Positions 18,524 through 26,077 of a stretch of DNA of 64,000 nt are shown here, in pieces (position 1 is the stretch's first letter; each line of letters opens with the position of its first letter). The notes below the pieces were generated by a model. The model was not told the origin of the DNA. It ran no database searches and was given only the letters and a program-made list of their open reading frames with translations. A program made the position numbers and the translations under genes. Source of the stretch: DASXUG01 sp036504995 (GTDB lineage Bacteria; Pseudomonadota; Gammaproteobacteria; Burkholderiales; Methylophilaceae). The stretch lies in the NCBI GenBank assembly GCA_036504995.1, contig DASXUG010000011.1:62001-126000 (forward strand), read 5' to 3'.

Positions 18524-19054
18524 TTAACTTTTTCCCAATAATTGTGCATCCAGTATCTGGTGCAGCGAGGCAAAATCCATGTCGCCAATGACCTTGCGGA
18601 TAATTTTGCCATTTTTATCAATCAGAAAAGCCGTCGGCGTAAGCGTGATTTCACCAAAGCCAGTGGAAACCTCTCCAGTCGTGTCATGGGCAACGATAAA
18701 GGGTAGGCCAGCCTTTGCACGGTAATGCATTACTTGTTCGGGTGGGTCGTAAGACATAGCAACGGCAACCAGTTCAAACCCTTTTTCGTGATATTGCTTA
18801 TAGGTTTCTGCAAATTTAGGCATTTCTATAATGCAGCCAGGGCAATCCGTCGCCCAAAAATCTACCAGCACCATTTTCCCTTTTAGGTCAGATAGATGCA
18901 TAGATTTACCATCAACGGTGATGATGCGTACGTCTGGCGCTTGCGATTTATTGCCCAGCATAAAAAATAAAGCAAGCAACAGTGCAATCCCTGCGAGAAG
19001 TAGAACAAGTTTGCCTAGGGGTTTTTTCTGTGCTGCCTGCGCGGTGTTATTCAT
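18524..19054 (-). CDS. tlpA: TlpA/ResA-like thioredoxin-fold protein
   Basis: Membrane-anchored periplasmic thioredoxin-like protein of 176 residues. It has an N-terminal hydrophobic anchor (about 14-33), LSDLKGKMVLVDFWATDCPGC with the redox Cys pair, and a cis-Pro region ITLTPTAFLID. The residue before the first Cys is Asp instead of the usual Trp or a small residue, and the dipeptide between the cysteines is Pro-Gly, so the redox potential may differ. It heads a leftward unit with hemJ, suggesting a role in heme or cytochrome maturation, which is inference. Confidence 0.88.
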   Translation of the reverse strand: MNNTAQAAQKKPLGKLVLLLAGIALLLALFFMLGNKSQAPDVRIITVDGKSMHLSDLKGKMVLVDFWATDCPGCIIEMPKFAETYKQYHEKGFELVAVAMSYDPPEQVMHYRAKAGLPFIVAHDTTGEVSTGFGEITLTPTAFLIDKNGKIIRKVIGDMDFASLHQILDAQLLGKS

Positions 19055-19271
19055 AATGCAATGCTATACCTTAAAATTCAACTGTAATTAACACTAATGG
19101 CGTATTGTCGTTTCTTTTAAAACGTTTGTCATCTGTGGTGTGTATTCTTTGCTGATTAGTAGACAATTTCCCAATACCCACAATTAGGCCGCGCTTATTT
19201 CTACTTGGGTGGCGTGATATAATTAATTTTAATTAACTATTTGGTACGTTAGAAAGTACACTAGAAAATTC

Positions 19272-22200
19272 ATGGCCACCCGCTTACGCGAAATCCCGTA
19301 CAACTACACATCATTCTCTGACCGCGAAATCGTCATTAGGTTTCTTGGTGAGGATATCTGGAATACTTTAAATGAATTAAGAGGCGAGCGCAAAACAGGT
19401 CGCTCTGCGCGCATGTTGTTTGAGGTACTGGGTGATCTTTGGGTGATTACCCGTAATCCCTACTTGCAAGATGACTTGCTCGAAAATAAAAAACGCCGTC
19501 AAGCGCTGGTGGGTGCGCTTCATCACCGAATTAAAGCGATTGATGAGCGTAGTCAAAACAATCCTTTAGTGCAAAAACTGATTGATGCTTCACGTAAAGC
19601 AGTGCAACAGTTTGAAGATGACTTTAAGCAAACTGAAACCCTACGCAAAAAAACACTCTCTAAATTAGGCAGGTTAACGCGCAAAGACAATATTCAGTTT
19701 GATGGTTTAGCACGCGTTTCGCACGTGACAGACGCGACGGACTGGCGGGTTGAGTATCCTTTTGTCGTGGTGAACCCTGATACGGAAGAAGAAATCGCCG
19801 CGATTGTAAAAGCGCTGATTGAGCTTGGCTTTACCATTATTCCACGTGGGGGCGGTACGGGTTACACGGGTGGTGCTATCCCGCTCACCAAGATGTCTGC
19901 GGTGATTAATACTGAAAAGTTAGACACCATCGGCCGGGTTGAAATGAGCACCTTGCCTGGTGTTGGGCGCCAAGTGCCAACCATACGTTGTGGTGCAGGG
20001 GTAGTAACGCGCCGCGTGATGGAGGCGGCTACTGAGGCAGGTTTAGAGTTTGCCTGTGACCCGACCTCCGCTGATGCATGTTGTATCGGTGGTAACGTAG
20101 CGATGAATGCAGGCGGTAAAAAAGCCGTATTATGGGGTACTGCACTGGATATTTTAGCTTCATGGCGCATGGTGACGCCTGATGCTACATGGCTTGAAGT
20201 AGAGCGCTTAGACCATAATTTAGGCAAAATCCACGATATTGAAACCGCACGTTTCAAAATTAGCCGTTACCATGCGGATGGTAAAACCTTGCAATCTGAG
20301 CCTGAAATTTTATCTATCCCTGGTGCGCACTTCCGCAAAACAGGCTTGGGTAAAGATGTTACGGATAAGTTTTTATCAGGCCTGCCTGGTATTCAAAAAG
20401 AGGGTTGTGATGGCTTAATCACCTCTGCCACTTTTATTCTGCACCGCATGCCTAAACATGTGCGCACCATCTGCCTAGAGTTTTTCGGACAAGTGGCGCT
20501 GGCCGTACCTGCTATTGTTGAAATTAAAGATTACCTTGATGCTAACCCAGATACCCTGTTGGCGGGTTTGGAGCATTTGGATGAGCGCTACTTAAAAGCC
20601 GTAGGCTACGCGACTAAGGCTAGCCGTGCTGAGCGTCCGAAGATGGTGCTGATCGCAGATATTGCCAGTGACAACGAGGATGCTGTAGGGGTTGCCGCAT
20701 CTCATATCGTGCGCTTAGCGAATGCGCGTGGTGGCGAGGGCTTTACCGCTGTTTCTGCCGAGGCTCGTAAAAAATTCTGGTTAGATCGTGCGCGTACCGC
20801 TGCCATTGCCAAACATACGAATGCCTTTAAAATCAACGAAGATGTGGTGATTCCGTTGCCGCGTCTCGGCGATTATTCTGATGGAATTGAGCGCATTAAT
20901 ATCGAGCTTTCGATTGAGAATAAACTCAAACTAACGGATGCTCTGGAAGTATTTCTCAATAGTGATTTGCCGTTATTGGAAGATGAAGATACCTACGCTG
21001 ACCCCGAATTACTGAGCGCTAAGCGTGAGCAAGCGCTGACTTTGGTGCGCGAGGTACGTGAGCGCTGGGCGACCATTTTGCGCGAGTTAGAATCTCCTAT
21101 TGATTTACTCGGGCCAGAGTTTAAAGACATTGCTGTGGAAAATATTTTCCGCGCCGTGCAATCTCACCAAGTGCGCGTATCTTGGAAGCGTGAGTTAAAG
21201 CGTCCACTACAAGATATTTTCACAGGTCGTGCTTTCCAGAAAGTGTTGGAGCGCTGTGAAGAGGTGCATAAAGAGGTGCTGAAGGGGCGCGTGTTTGTCG
21301 CTCTGCATATGCATGCGGGCGATGGCAATGTACATACCAATATCCCTGTAAACTCAGATGACTACGAAATGATGCAAACCGCGCATCATGCCGTTGCGCG
21401 CATCATGAAATTGGCGCGTTCACTGGATGGCGTAATTTCAGGTGAGCACGGTATCGGTATTACCAAAATGGAATTCTTAGATGAAAAAACCATTACCGAT
21501 TTTGCCGCCTACAAACAAAAAGTAGACCCTGAAGGCCGTTTCAACAAAGGCAAGTTGATGGCAGGTTCTGGGCTGGGCATGGCGTATACCCCTAGCTTTG
21601 GTTTGCTAGAGCAAGAATCTATCATTATGGAGCAATCTGCGATTGGCGAAATTGCCGATTCGATTAGTGATTGCTTGCGATGTGGTAAATGCAAACCAGT
21701 ATGTACCACACATGTGCCACGCGCTAACCTACTGTATAGCCCACGTAACAAAATTTTGGGAACATCGCTACTGATAGAAGCCTTCTTGTATGAAGAGCAA
21801 ACGCGTCGTGGCATTTCACTCAAACATTTTGATGAGTTTAACGATGTAGCCGATCACTGTACTGTCTGCCACCGTTGCGAGAAGCCTTGCCCAGTGGATA
21901 TTGACTTCGGCGATGTGTCTATCGCTATGCGCAACTTCTTGCGCGAGCAAGGCAAAAAGAACTTCAACCCTGGTACCAGCGTGGCGATGGCGTTTTTAAA
22001 TATGAAAGACCCTGCGACGATTAAGCTAATGCGTACCATGATGGTCGGCATTGGCTATAAAGCCCAGCGTTTGGGTCATGCTGTGTTCAAAAAACTAGGC
22101 TTATTGACTGCGTTTAAGAAAAAACCGCCCTCAACTTTAGGCAAGCCAGAAATCAAGGCGCAGGTTATTCACTTTTTGAATCGCCCGATGCCGAAGGCCA

Positions 22201-23084
22201 TGCCCACCAAAACGTCACGTGCCTTGTTGGGCATTGAAGATGATACGATGGTGCCCGTGATTCGTAATCCAAGCAAGGCGGGTGAAGATAATGACGCCGT
22301 GTTCTACTTCCCTGGCTGTGGTTCTGAGCGCCTATTCTCAAACGTAGGCTTGGCCACGCAAGCTATGCTTTATGAAGTGGGCGCCACCACAGTGCTACCA
22401 CCTGGTTATCTATGCTGTGGCTACCCACAAACATCCAGCGGTAATCACGACAAAGGCCAGCAAATTACGGCAGAAAACCGTGTGCAGTTCCACCGTATTG
22501 CCAACACGCTGAATTACTTAGATATTAAAACAGTCATAGTGTCCTGCGGTACATGTATGGATCAACTGCAAAAATACGAGTTTGAAAAGATATTCCCAGG
22601 CTGCCGTTTGCTTGATATTCACGAATATCTGATGGAAAAAGGCATGAAATTAGATGGTATTAGCGGCACACGCTATATGTACCATGACCCATGTCATAGC
22701 CCGATGAAGACGTATGCACCGTTGAAAGTAACCAATGCATTGATGGGGCAAGATGTGGCCTTAAATGATCGCTGCTGTGGTGAGTCAGGTACCTTTGCTG
22801 TCGCTCGCCCAGACATTGCCACACAAGTTAAAATGCGTAAGCAAGAAGAGCTTGAAAAAGGCATGGAAAAACTCGGGCTCACGCCTGGCGCGCCAGAGCA
22901 AGAAGTGAAGATTTTGACCTCATGCCCAAGCTGCTTGCAAGGTTTAGCGCGCTATGGCGAAGATACTGGTGTTAAGGCCGATTATATTGTGGTCGAAATG
23001 GCAAAAAGTATTCTTGGCGAGAATTGGATGCAGGATTACGTCCAGAAGGCGAATAATGGTGGGATAGAGAAGGTGCTGTTGTAG
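19272..23084 (+). CDS. DUF3683 / FAD-linked oxidase / Fe-S dehydrogenase fusion (D-2-hydroxyacid dehydrogenase-like)
   Basis: A 1270-residue multidomain protein. Residues 1-120 form the N-terminal region I recall as DUF3683. A FAD-binding PCMH-type domain follows (VNPDTEEEIAAIVKAL, PRGGGTGYTGGAIP near 195), then the FAD-oxidase C-terminal domain with HMHAGDGNVHTNIPV and SGEHGIGITKMEFLDE. A ferredoxin pair comes next (CLRCGKCKPVC and CTVCHRCEKPCPVDIDFG), and finally GlcF-like CCG domains (FYFPGCGSERLF, VSCGTCMDQL, DPCHSPM, CCGESGTF). It resembles GlcD and GlcF joined in one chain, oxidising D-lactate, glycolate or a similar hydroxyacid and passing electrons to the quinone pool. The substrate is not determined by sequence. 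It is a stand-alone gene. Confidence 0.9.
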   Translation: MATRLREIPYNYTSFSDREIVIRFLGEDIWNTLNELRGERKTGRSARMLFEVLGDLWVITRNPYLQDDLLENKKRRQALVGALHHRIKAIDERSQNNPLVQKLIDASRKAVQQFEDDFKQTETLRKKTLSKLGRLTRKDNIQFDGLARVSHVTDATDWRVEYPFVVVNPDTEEEIAAIVKALIELGFTIIPRGGGTGYTGGAIPLTKMSAVINTEKLDTIGRVEMSTLPGVGRQVPTIRCGAGVVTRRVMEAATEAGLEFACDPTSADACCIGGNVAMNAGGKKAVLWGTALDILASWRMVTPDATWLEVERLDHNLGKIHDIETARFKISRYHADGKTLQSEPEILSIPGAHFRKTGLGKDVTDKFLSGLPGIQKEGCDGLITSATFILHRMPKHVRTICLEFFGQVALAVPAIVEIKDYLDANPDTLLAGLEHLDERYLKAVGYATKASRAERPKMVLIADIASDNEDAVGVAASHIVRLANARGGEGFTAVSAEARKKFWLDRARTAAIAKHTNAFKINEDVVIPLPRLGDYSDGIERINIELSIENKLKLTDALEVFLNSDLPLLEDEDTYADPELLSAKREQALTLVREVRERWATILRELESPIDLLGPEFKDIAVENIFRAVQSHQVRVSWKRELKRPLQDIFTGRAFQKVLERCEEVHKEVLKGRVFVALHMHAGDGNVHTNIPVNSDDYEMMQTAHHAVARIMKLARSLDGVISGEHGIGITKMEFLDEKTITDFAAYKQKVDPEGRFNKGKLMAGSGLGMAYTPSFGLLEQESIIMEQSAIGEIADSISDCLRCGKCKPVCTTHVPRANLLYSPRNKILGTSLLIEAFLYEEQTRRGISLKHFDEFNDVADHCTVCHRCEKPCPVDIDFGDVSIAMRNFLREQGKKNFNPGTSVAMAFLNMKDPATIKLMRTMMVGIGYKAQRLGHAVFKKLGLLTAFKKKPPSTLGKPEIKAQVIHFLNRPMPKAMPTKTSRALLGIEDDTMVPVIRNPSKAGEDNDAVFYFPGCGSERLFSNVGLATQAMLYEVGATTVLPPGYLCCGYPQTSSGNHDKGQQITAENRVQFHRIANTLNYLDIKTVIVSCGTCMDQLQKYEFEKIFPGCRLLDIHEYLMEKGMKLDGISGTRYMYHDPCHSPMKTYAPLKVTNALMGQDVALNDRCCGESGTFAVARPDIATQVKMRKQEELEKGMEKLGLTPGAPEQEVKILTSCPSCLQGLARYGEDTGVKADYIVVEMAKSILGENWMQDYVQKANNGGIEKVLL

Positions 23085-23151
23085 GGCTTTAAATGCAAAC
23101 CTAGCTGTTATCGTTCGAACTTCTTGATATTTCTAGAAAGTGGAGTACGCC

Positions 23152-23373
23152 ATGACACGCTTTTATTCGGTTGAACTGATTTTTGAAACTTCCGACACTG
23201 TATGTTCCGATTTTAATTGGAGTGTATCGGTCAAAGCAAAAAATAACATTAATGCATTGATAATGGCAAAAAAATTGTGTGGGCAAAATAATAGCGTAAG
23301 TTTTCGTAAGCTTTATTCTTGGCAAACTGAGAAAATAAGGCGTGGTTCAGGGATCGTGTGCGGTAATAGCTAA
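23152..23373 (+). CDS. Small hypothetical protein
   Basis: A 73-residue frame from the ATG at 23152, with GTGGAG 7-8 bases upstream. It begins MTRFYSVELIFETSDTVCSD and contains FNWSVSVKAKNNINALIMAK, which reads like a small beta-alpha fold. No family is recognised. Coding potential is plausible, but the gene sits next to a repeat island that holds chance frames. Confidence 0.45.
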   Translation: MTRFYSVELIFETSDTVCSDFNWSVSVKAKNNINALIMAKKLCGQNNSVSFRKLYSWQTEKIRRGSGIVCGNS

Positions 23374-23618
23374 AGTTTTCGCCTGTAGGCGAGATACTTT
23401 TTCTTGCTTAGCCAAGCAAAAGTATCCAAAAAGAAGGCTACCCTCTGCCGCTTAGTCCTTGCGTTGCTCATTCCAGTGGGTGGCAATCGAACTCGCCCTA
23501 GTAGCTTGCAAAAACCGCAAGCCACCGCGGAGCTCAAACAGGCGATTGCCGAAAACTCCCACTTCCATTGTGCTACTCGGCGCGACAGCAAGGGAGATAA
23601 AGTCAAAACCATCTCGCT
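23374..23618. repeat. Probable dispersed intergenic repeat
   Basis: The gap from 23374 to 23967 carries no convincing gene. Its first part opens with a hairpin GCCTgtAGGC at 23381-23390, then ATACTTTT at 23394 pairs with AAAAGTAT at 23418 around GCTTagccAAGC. A stretch without stops in several frames follows, rich in AACTCGC, AAACAGGC and CGGCGCGACAGCAAGG. The layout resembles a family of repeats common between genes in betaproteobacterial genomes (recollection, not a search). Frames read across it on both strands are probably not genes. Confidence 0.5.
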
Positions 23619-23620
23619 GC

Positions 23621-23704
23621 GTCATTCCCGCGAGACCGTAAAGGTCTTCCCCGTGGAATATACGAGCTAAAGCTCGTTATTCACACGTGAAAAGCGGGAA
23701 TCCA
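23621..23704. repeat. Repeat bounded by ATTCCCGC / GCGGGAAT
   Basis: ATTCCCGC at 23624-23631 and GCGGGAAT at 23694-23701 form perfect terminal inverted repeats. Between them lie two perfect small hairpins, GACCgtaaaGGTC (about 23633-23645) and ACGAGCtaaaGCTCGT (about 23662-23677). GTCATTCCCGC...GCGGGAATCCA is a pattern known from intergenic repeats in betaproteobacteria, including the ATTCCC-N-GGGAAT repeats of Neisseria. The remainder, 23705-23912, is AT-rich with nothing recognised. Confidence 0.6.
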
Positions 23705-23912
23705 TTTTATTTTTTTTGCACCAAAAATGCGCTTTCTGCTAAGTCATTGACCCCATTACATTTTGTCTTATTTTTGACATACACTTTTACATCTCTTGCC
23801 AAAGCGCGTCTTTATTAGCTTTTCGTTAGTCTAATTTTACAAAAAACCTTCAAATCTTCACCTAACTAGTTGATTTGGCATGGGCTATGCTAAACCTTCA
23901 GTGCAGAGATAC

Positions 23913-23957
23913 GGCGTTCACTTTGCGATGTTGATTGACTCAACGCCTTTTTGTGAA
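23913..23957 (+). promoter_or_regulatory. Leader stem-loop overlapping the ribosome site of the 23968 gene
   Basis: GGCGTT at 23913-23918 pairs with AACGCC at 23942-23947, followed by five T's, which looks like a terminator or attenuator just ahead of the gene. A competing pairing, TTCAC at 23917 with GTGAA at 23953, would reach the GAAGGA ribosome site. The two pairings exclude each other. The regulatory meaning is inference. Confidence 0.35.
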
Positions 23958-23967
23958 GGAGTGCATC

Positions 23968-24339
23968 ATGAAGAACATTATTATGTCGGGTTTATTAGTT
24001 TCAATATCTATGTCGGCTTTTGCGGGTTCGGTAGGTGAGAAGTTTTCCTCGTCGGATAATAACAAAGGGACTTTAATTGCAGTGACTGAGCGTGGCCCAG
24101 GCGCTAAGATGGCGGCGCATATCTTACAGGCGCAGTTGATTCAGCACCCCGCCTATATGCCTGAGTTTTTGGCGTTAGAGGGCCCTGCATTAGATGCGGT
24201 CATGACTAAATATGGCTTAACTAATGAGTCATTGCCAGCTTATATTTTTGTGGATAGACGTGGGCATGAACTGGGGCGTATCGCTGGTCAGTTACCAACC
24301 GCCGCACGTTTAGTGGCTAACAACTCTCAGTTGGATTGA
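23968..24339 (+). CDS. Small exported protein with thioredoxin-like C-terminus
   Basis: A 123-residue protein from the ATG at 23968 with GAAGGA 7 bases upstream; an earlier in-frame start at 23935 would spoil the signal peptide. Signal peptide MKNIIMSGLLVSISMSAFAG, cleaved after AFA. The C-terminal LPAYIFVDRRGHELGRIAGQ resembles the last strands of a thioredoxin-like fold, but no CxxC is present. No family is recognised, and the role in the periplasm is unknown. Confidence 0.75.
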   Translation: MKNIIMSGLLVSISMSAFAGSVGEKFSSSDNNKGTLIAVTERGPGAKMAAHILQAQLIQHPAYMPEFLALEGPALDAVMTKYGLTNESLPAYIFVDRRGHELGRIAGQLPTAARLVANNSQLD

Positions 24340-24437
24340 CACAAACGTGTGTAAACCTGACCAAAATTGAATATAAGGGCATGCTTTGCTGTGTGTTCTT
24401 ATATTCCTAATCAAATAGGGCGTGTATAGTTTTATGC

Positions 24438-24833
24438 ATGCTTGCTTTATCTAAACTATTTTTATTGCTTGGCTTTTTCGCTGTCAACGTCGCTTTGGCC
24501 GATGACGCAGATACCGCTTTAGGTAATGCTTCTGGTTTGTCAGGGACGGTGGAGAATAACGCAGTGACACTTCCGAAGCAACCTGCTGTCAACGTGCCCA
24601 ATGGGGTAAGGCCGATTATTATTTTGCCACCCGAAGAATATCAGCCACATACCTTAGTTGTACCTTTGGCCAATGAAAAATCGCCCCCTGTGATATTGCG
24701 CCGTGACTCAACAGAAACGTTGCAGAACAACCAGCCTGCATTACCTAAGAACGTTATTCATCAACAAAATGGAGCAGGTAAAGAGGTGGGAGAGCGTATC
24801 AAAACCAAACCCCTGGCTCCAGTTGTTTATTAG
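24438..24833 (+). CDS. Proline-rich exported hypothetical protein
   Basis: A 131-residue protein with a signal peptide (MLALSKLFLLLGFFAVNVALA, cleavage after ALA). A low-complexity mature region follows, rich in Pro, Asn and Val, with IIILPPEEYQPHTLVVPL in the middle. No catalytic motif or known domain is seen. It sits between another exported protein and pyrD. A convincing signal peptide supports it as a real gene. Confidence 0.65.
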   Translation: MLALSKLFLLLGFFAVNVALADDADTALGNASGLSGTVENNAVTLPKQPAVNVPNGVRPIIILPPEEYQPHTLVVPLANEKSPPVILRRDSTETLQNNQPALPKNVIHQQNGAGKEVGERIKTKPLAPVVY

Positions 24834-24888
24834 AAGCATAAAATCAACTCCTTAGCGTTAAGTGCATTTTCGAGTAAAATCATGCCAT

Positions 24889-25905
24889 ATGGACATTTAC
24901 TCACTACTCAAGCCGCTATTGTTTCAACTTGATGCTGAAAAAGCGCACGACCTTACCCTTAAAAATCTAAAAACTGCTGAGCAACTCAAGCTGCTCAAAC
25001 TGTTGCCTAAGCCACCAGCCTGTGTGCTGCGCAAGGTAATGGGAGTACAGTTTCCCAACCCTGTTGGCTTGGCTGCAGGCTTAGATAAAAATGCTGCCTA
25101 TATCGATGGTCTCGCCGCTCTGGGTTTTGGCTTTATTGAAGTGGGCACCATTACCCCACGTCCACAGCCAGGTAATCCCAAGCCACGTTTATTTCGTGTG
25201 AGGGAAGCACAGGGCATTATTAACCGATTTGGTTTTAATAATTTGGGTGTCGATCAGTTAGTGCGTAATGTGCAGGCCGCAAAATATCGAGGGGTGCTAG
25301 GTATTAATATTGGTAAAAACTTTGATACCCCTAATGAGTGTGCAGTCGATGACTACTTGATTTGTATGCAAAAAGTGTATGCACATGCGAGCTATATTAC
25401 CGTGAATATTTCATCGCCCAACACTAAAAATTTGCGTCAGCTACAAGAAAAAGAAGCGCTATCTGCCCTATTAGCGAGCCTAAAAGCCGAACAAACAAAA
25501 CTAGCCCAGCAATATGGGCGCTATGTGCCAGTGGCTTTAAAAATTGCACCAGATTTGGTTGAAGCACAAGTGATCGAGATAGCTGATTTGCTCAAGCAGC
25601 ATCAGATAGATGGCGTAATCGCAACCAATACTACCTTAGCGCGTGATGCGGTGCAGGGAATGCCCAATGGCGAAGAAGCAGGCGGCTTATCGGGTGCGCC
25701 AGTGCGACATCAATCAACCTTGGTGATACAGCAGCTTTCACGTCAGTTGGCTGGTGAGTTACCGATTATCGGTGTGGGTGGCATTTTAAGTGGGGCAGAT
25801 GCAGTAGAAAAAATGACTGCTGGGGCGAGTTTGGTACAAGTGTATAGCGGCCTGATTTACCGTGGGCCAGGGCTAGTTAGCGAGATATGTAGGGTGTTGC
25901 AGTAA
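24889..25905 (+). CDS. pyrD: Dihydroorotate dehydrogenase (quinone), class 2
   Basis: Membrane-associated FMN enzyme of pyrimidine synthesis, oxidising dihydroorotate with quinone. I start it at ATG 24889 (338 residues, beginning MDIYSLLKPLLFQLDAEKAH), which matches the class 2 N-terminal membrane-binding helix; a GTG at 24862 would add nine residues. Conserved blocks are NPVGLAAGLDKNA, GTITPRPQPGNPKPR, RFGFNNLGVD, the catalytic-serine segment ITVNISSPNTKNLR, GVIATNTT and GVGGILSG. A strong terminator follows at 25966. Confidence 0.97.
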   Translation: MDIYSLLKPLLFQLDAEKAHDLTLKNLKTAEQLKLLKLLPKPPACVLRKVMGVQFPNPVGLAAGLDKNAAYIDGLAALGFGFIEVGTITPRPQPGNPKPRLFRVREAQGIINRFGFNNLGVDQLVRNVQAAKYRGVLGINIGKNFDTPNECAVDDYLICMQKVYAHASYITVNISSPNTKNLRQLQEKEALSALLASLKAEQTKLAQQYGRYVPVALKIAPDLVEAQVIEIADLLKQHQIDGVIATNTTLARDAVQGMPNGEEAGGLSGAPVRHQSTLVIQQLSRQLAGELPIIGVGGILSGADAVEKMTAGASLVQVYSGLIYRGPGLVSEICRVLQ

Positions 25906-25965
25906 GCTTTGTGACTATGCCATGACTATTTGGCTATAACTATTTGTTTTAATTGCAATGGTAAT

Positions 25966-25997
25966 AAAAAAGCGCCTCAAATGAGGCGCTTTTTTTG
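25966..25997. terminator. Bidirectional rho-independent terminator between pyrD and tkt
   Basis: AGCGCCTC at 25971-25978 pairs perfectly with GAGGCGCT at 25983-25990 around AAAT. It is preceded by A's and followed by seven T's, so it can end both the rightward pyrD and leftward tkt transcripts. Confidence 0.93.
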
Positions 25998-26077
25998 TGA
26001 TCAACACATTGGCTTTATTTGCTGAGCCTAATTTGGATTTTTGCCCAAATTAGGCGGCATTGAAACCACGTTACAAA

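Noticed and set aside
23370..23670. Overlapping frames of about 60-90 codons on both strands
   Set aside because: They run across repeat DNA with no ribosome sites and no family signatures; open frames on both strands reflect base composition.
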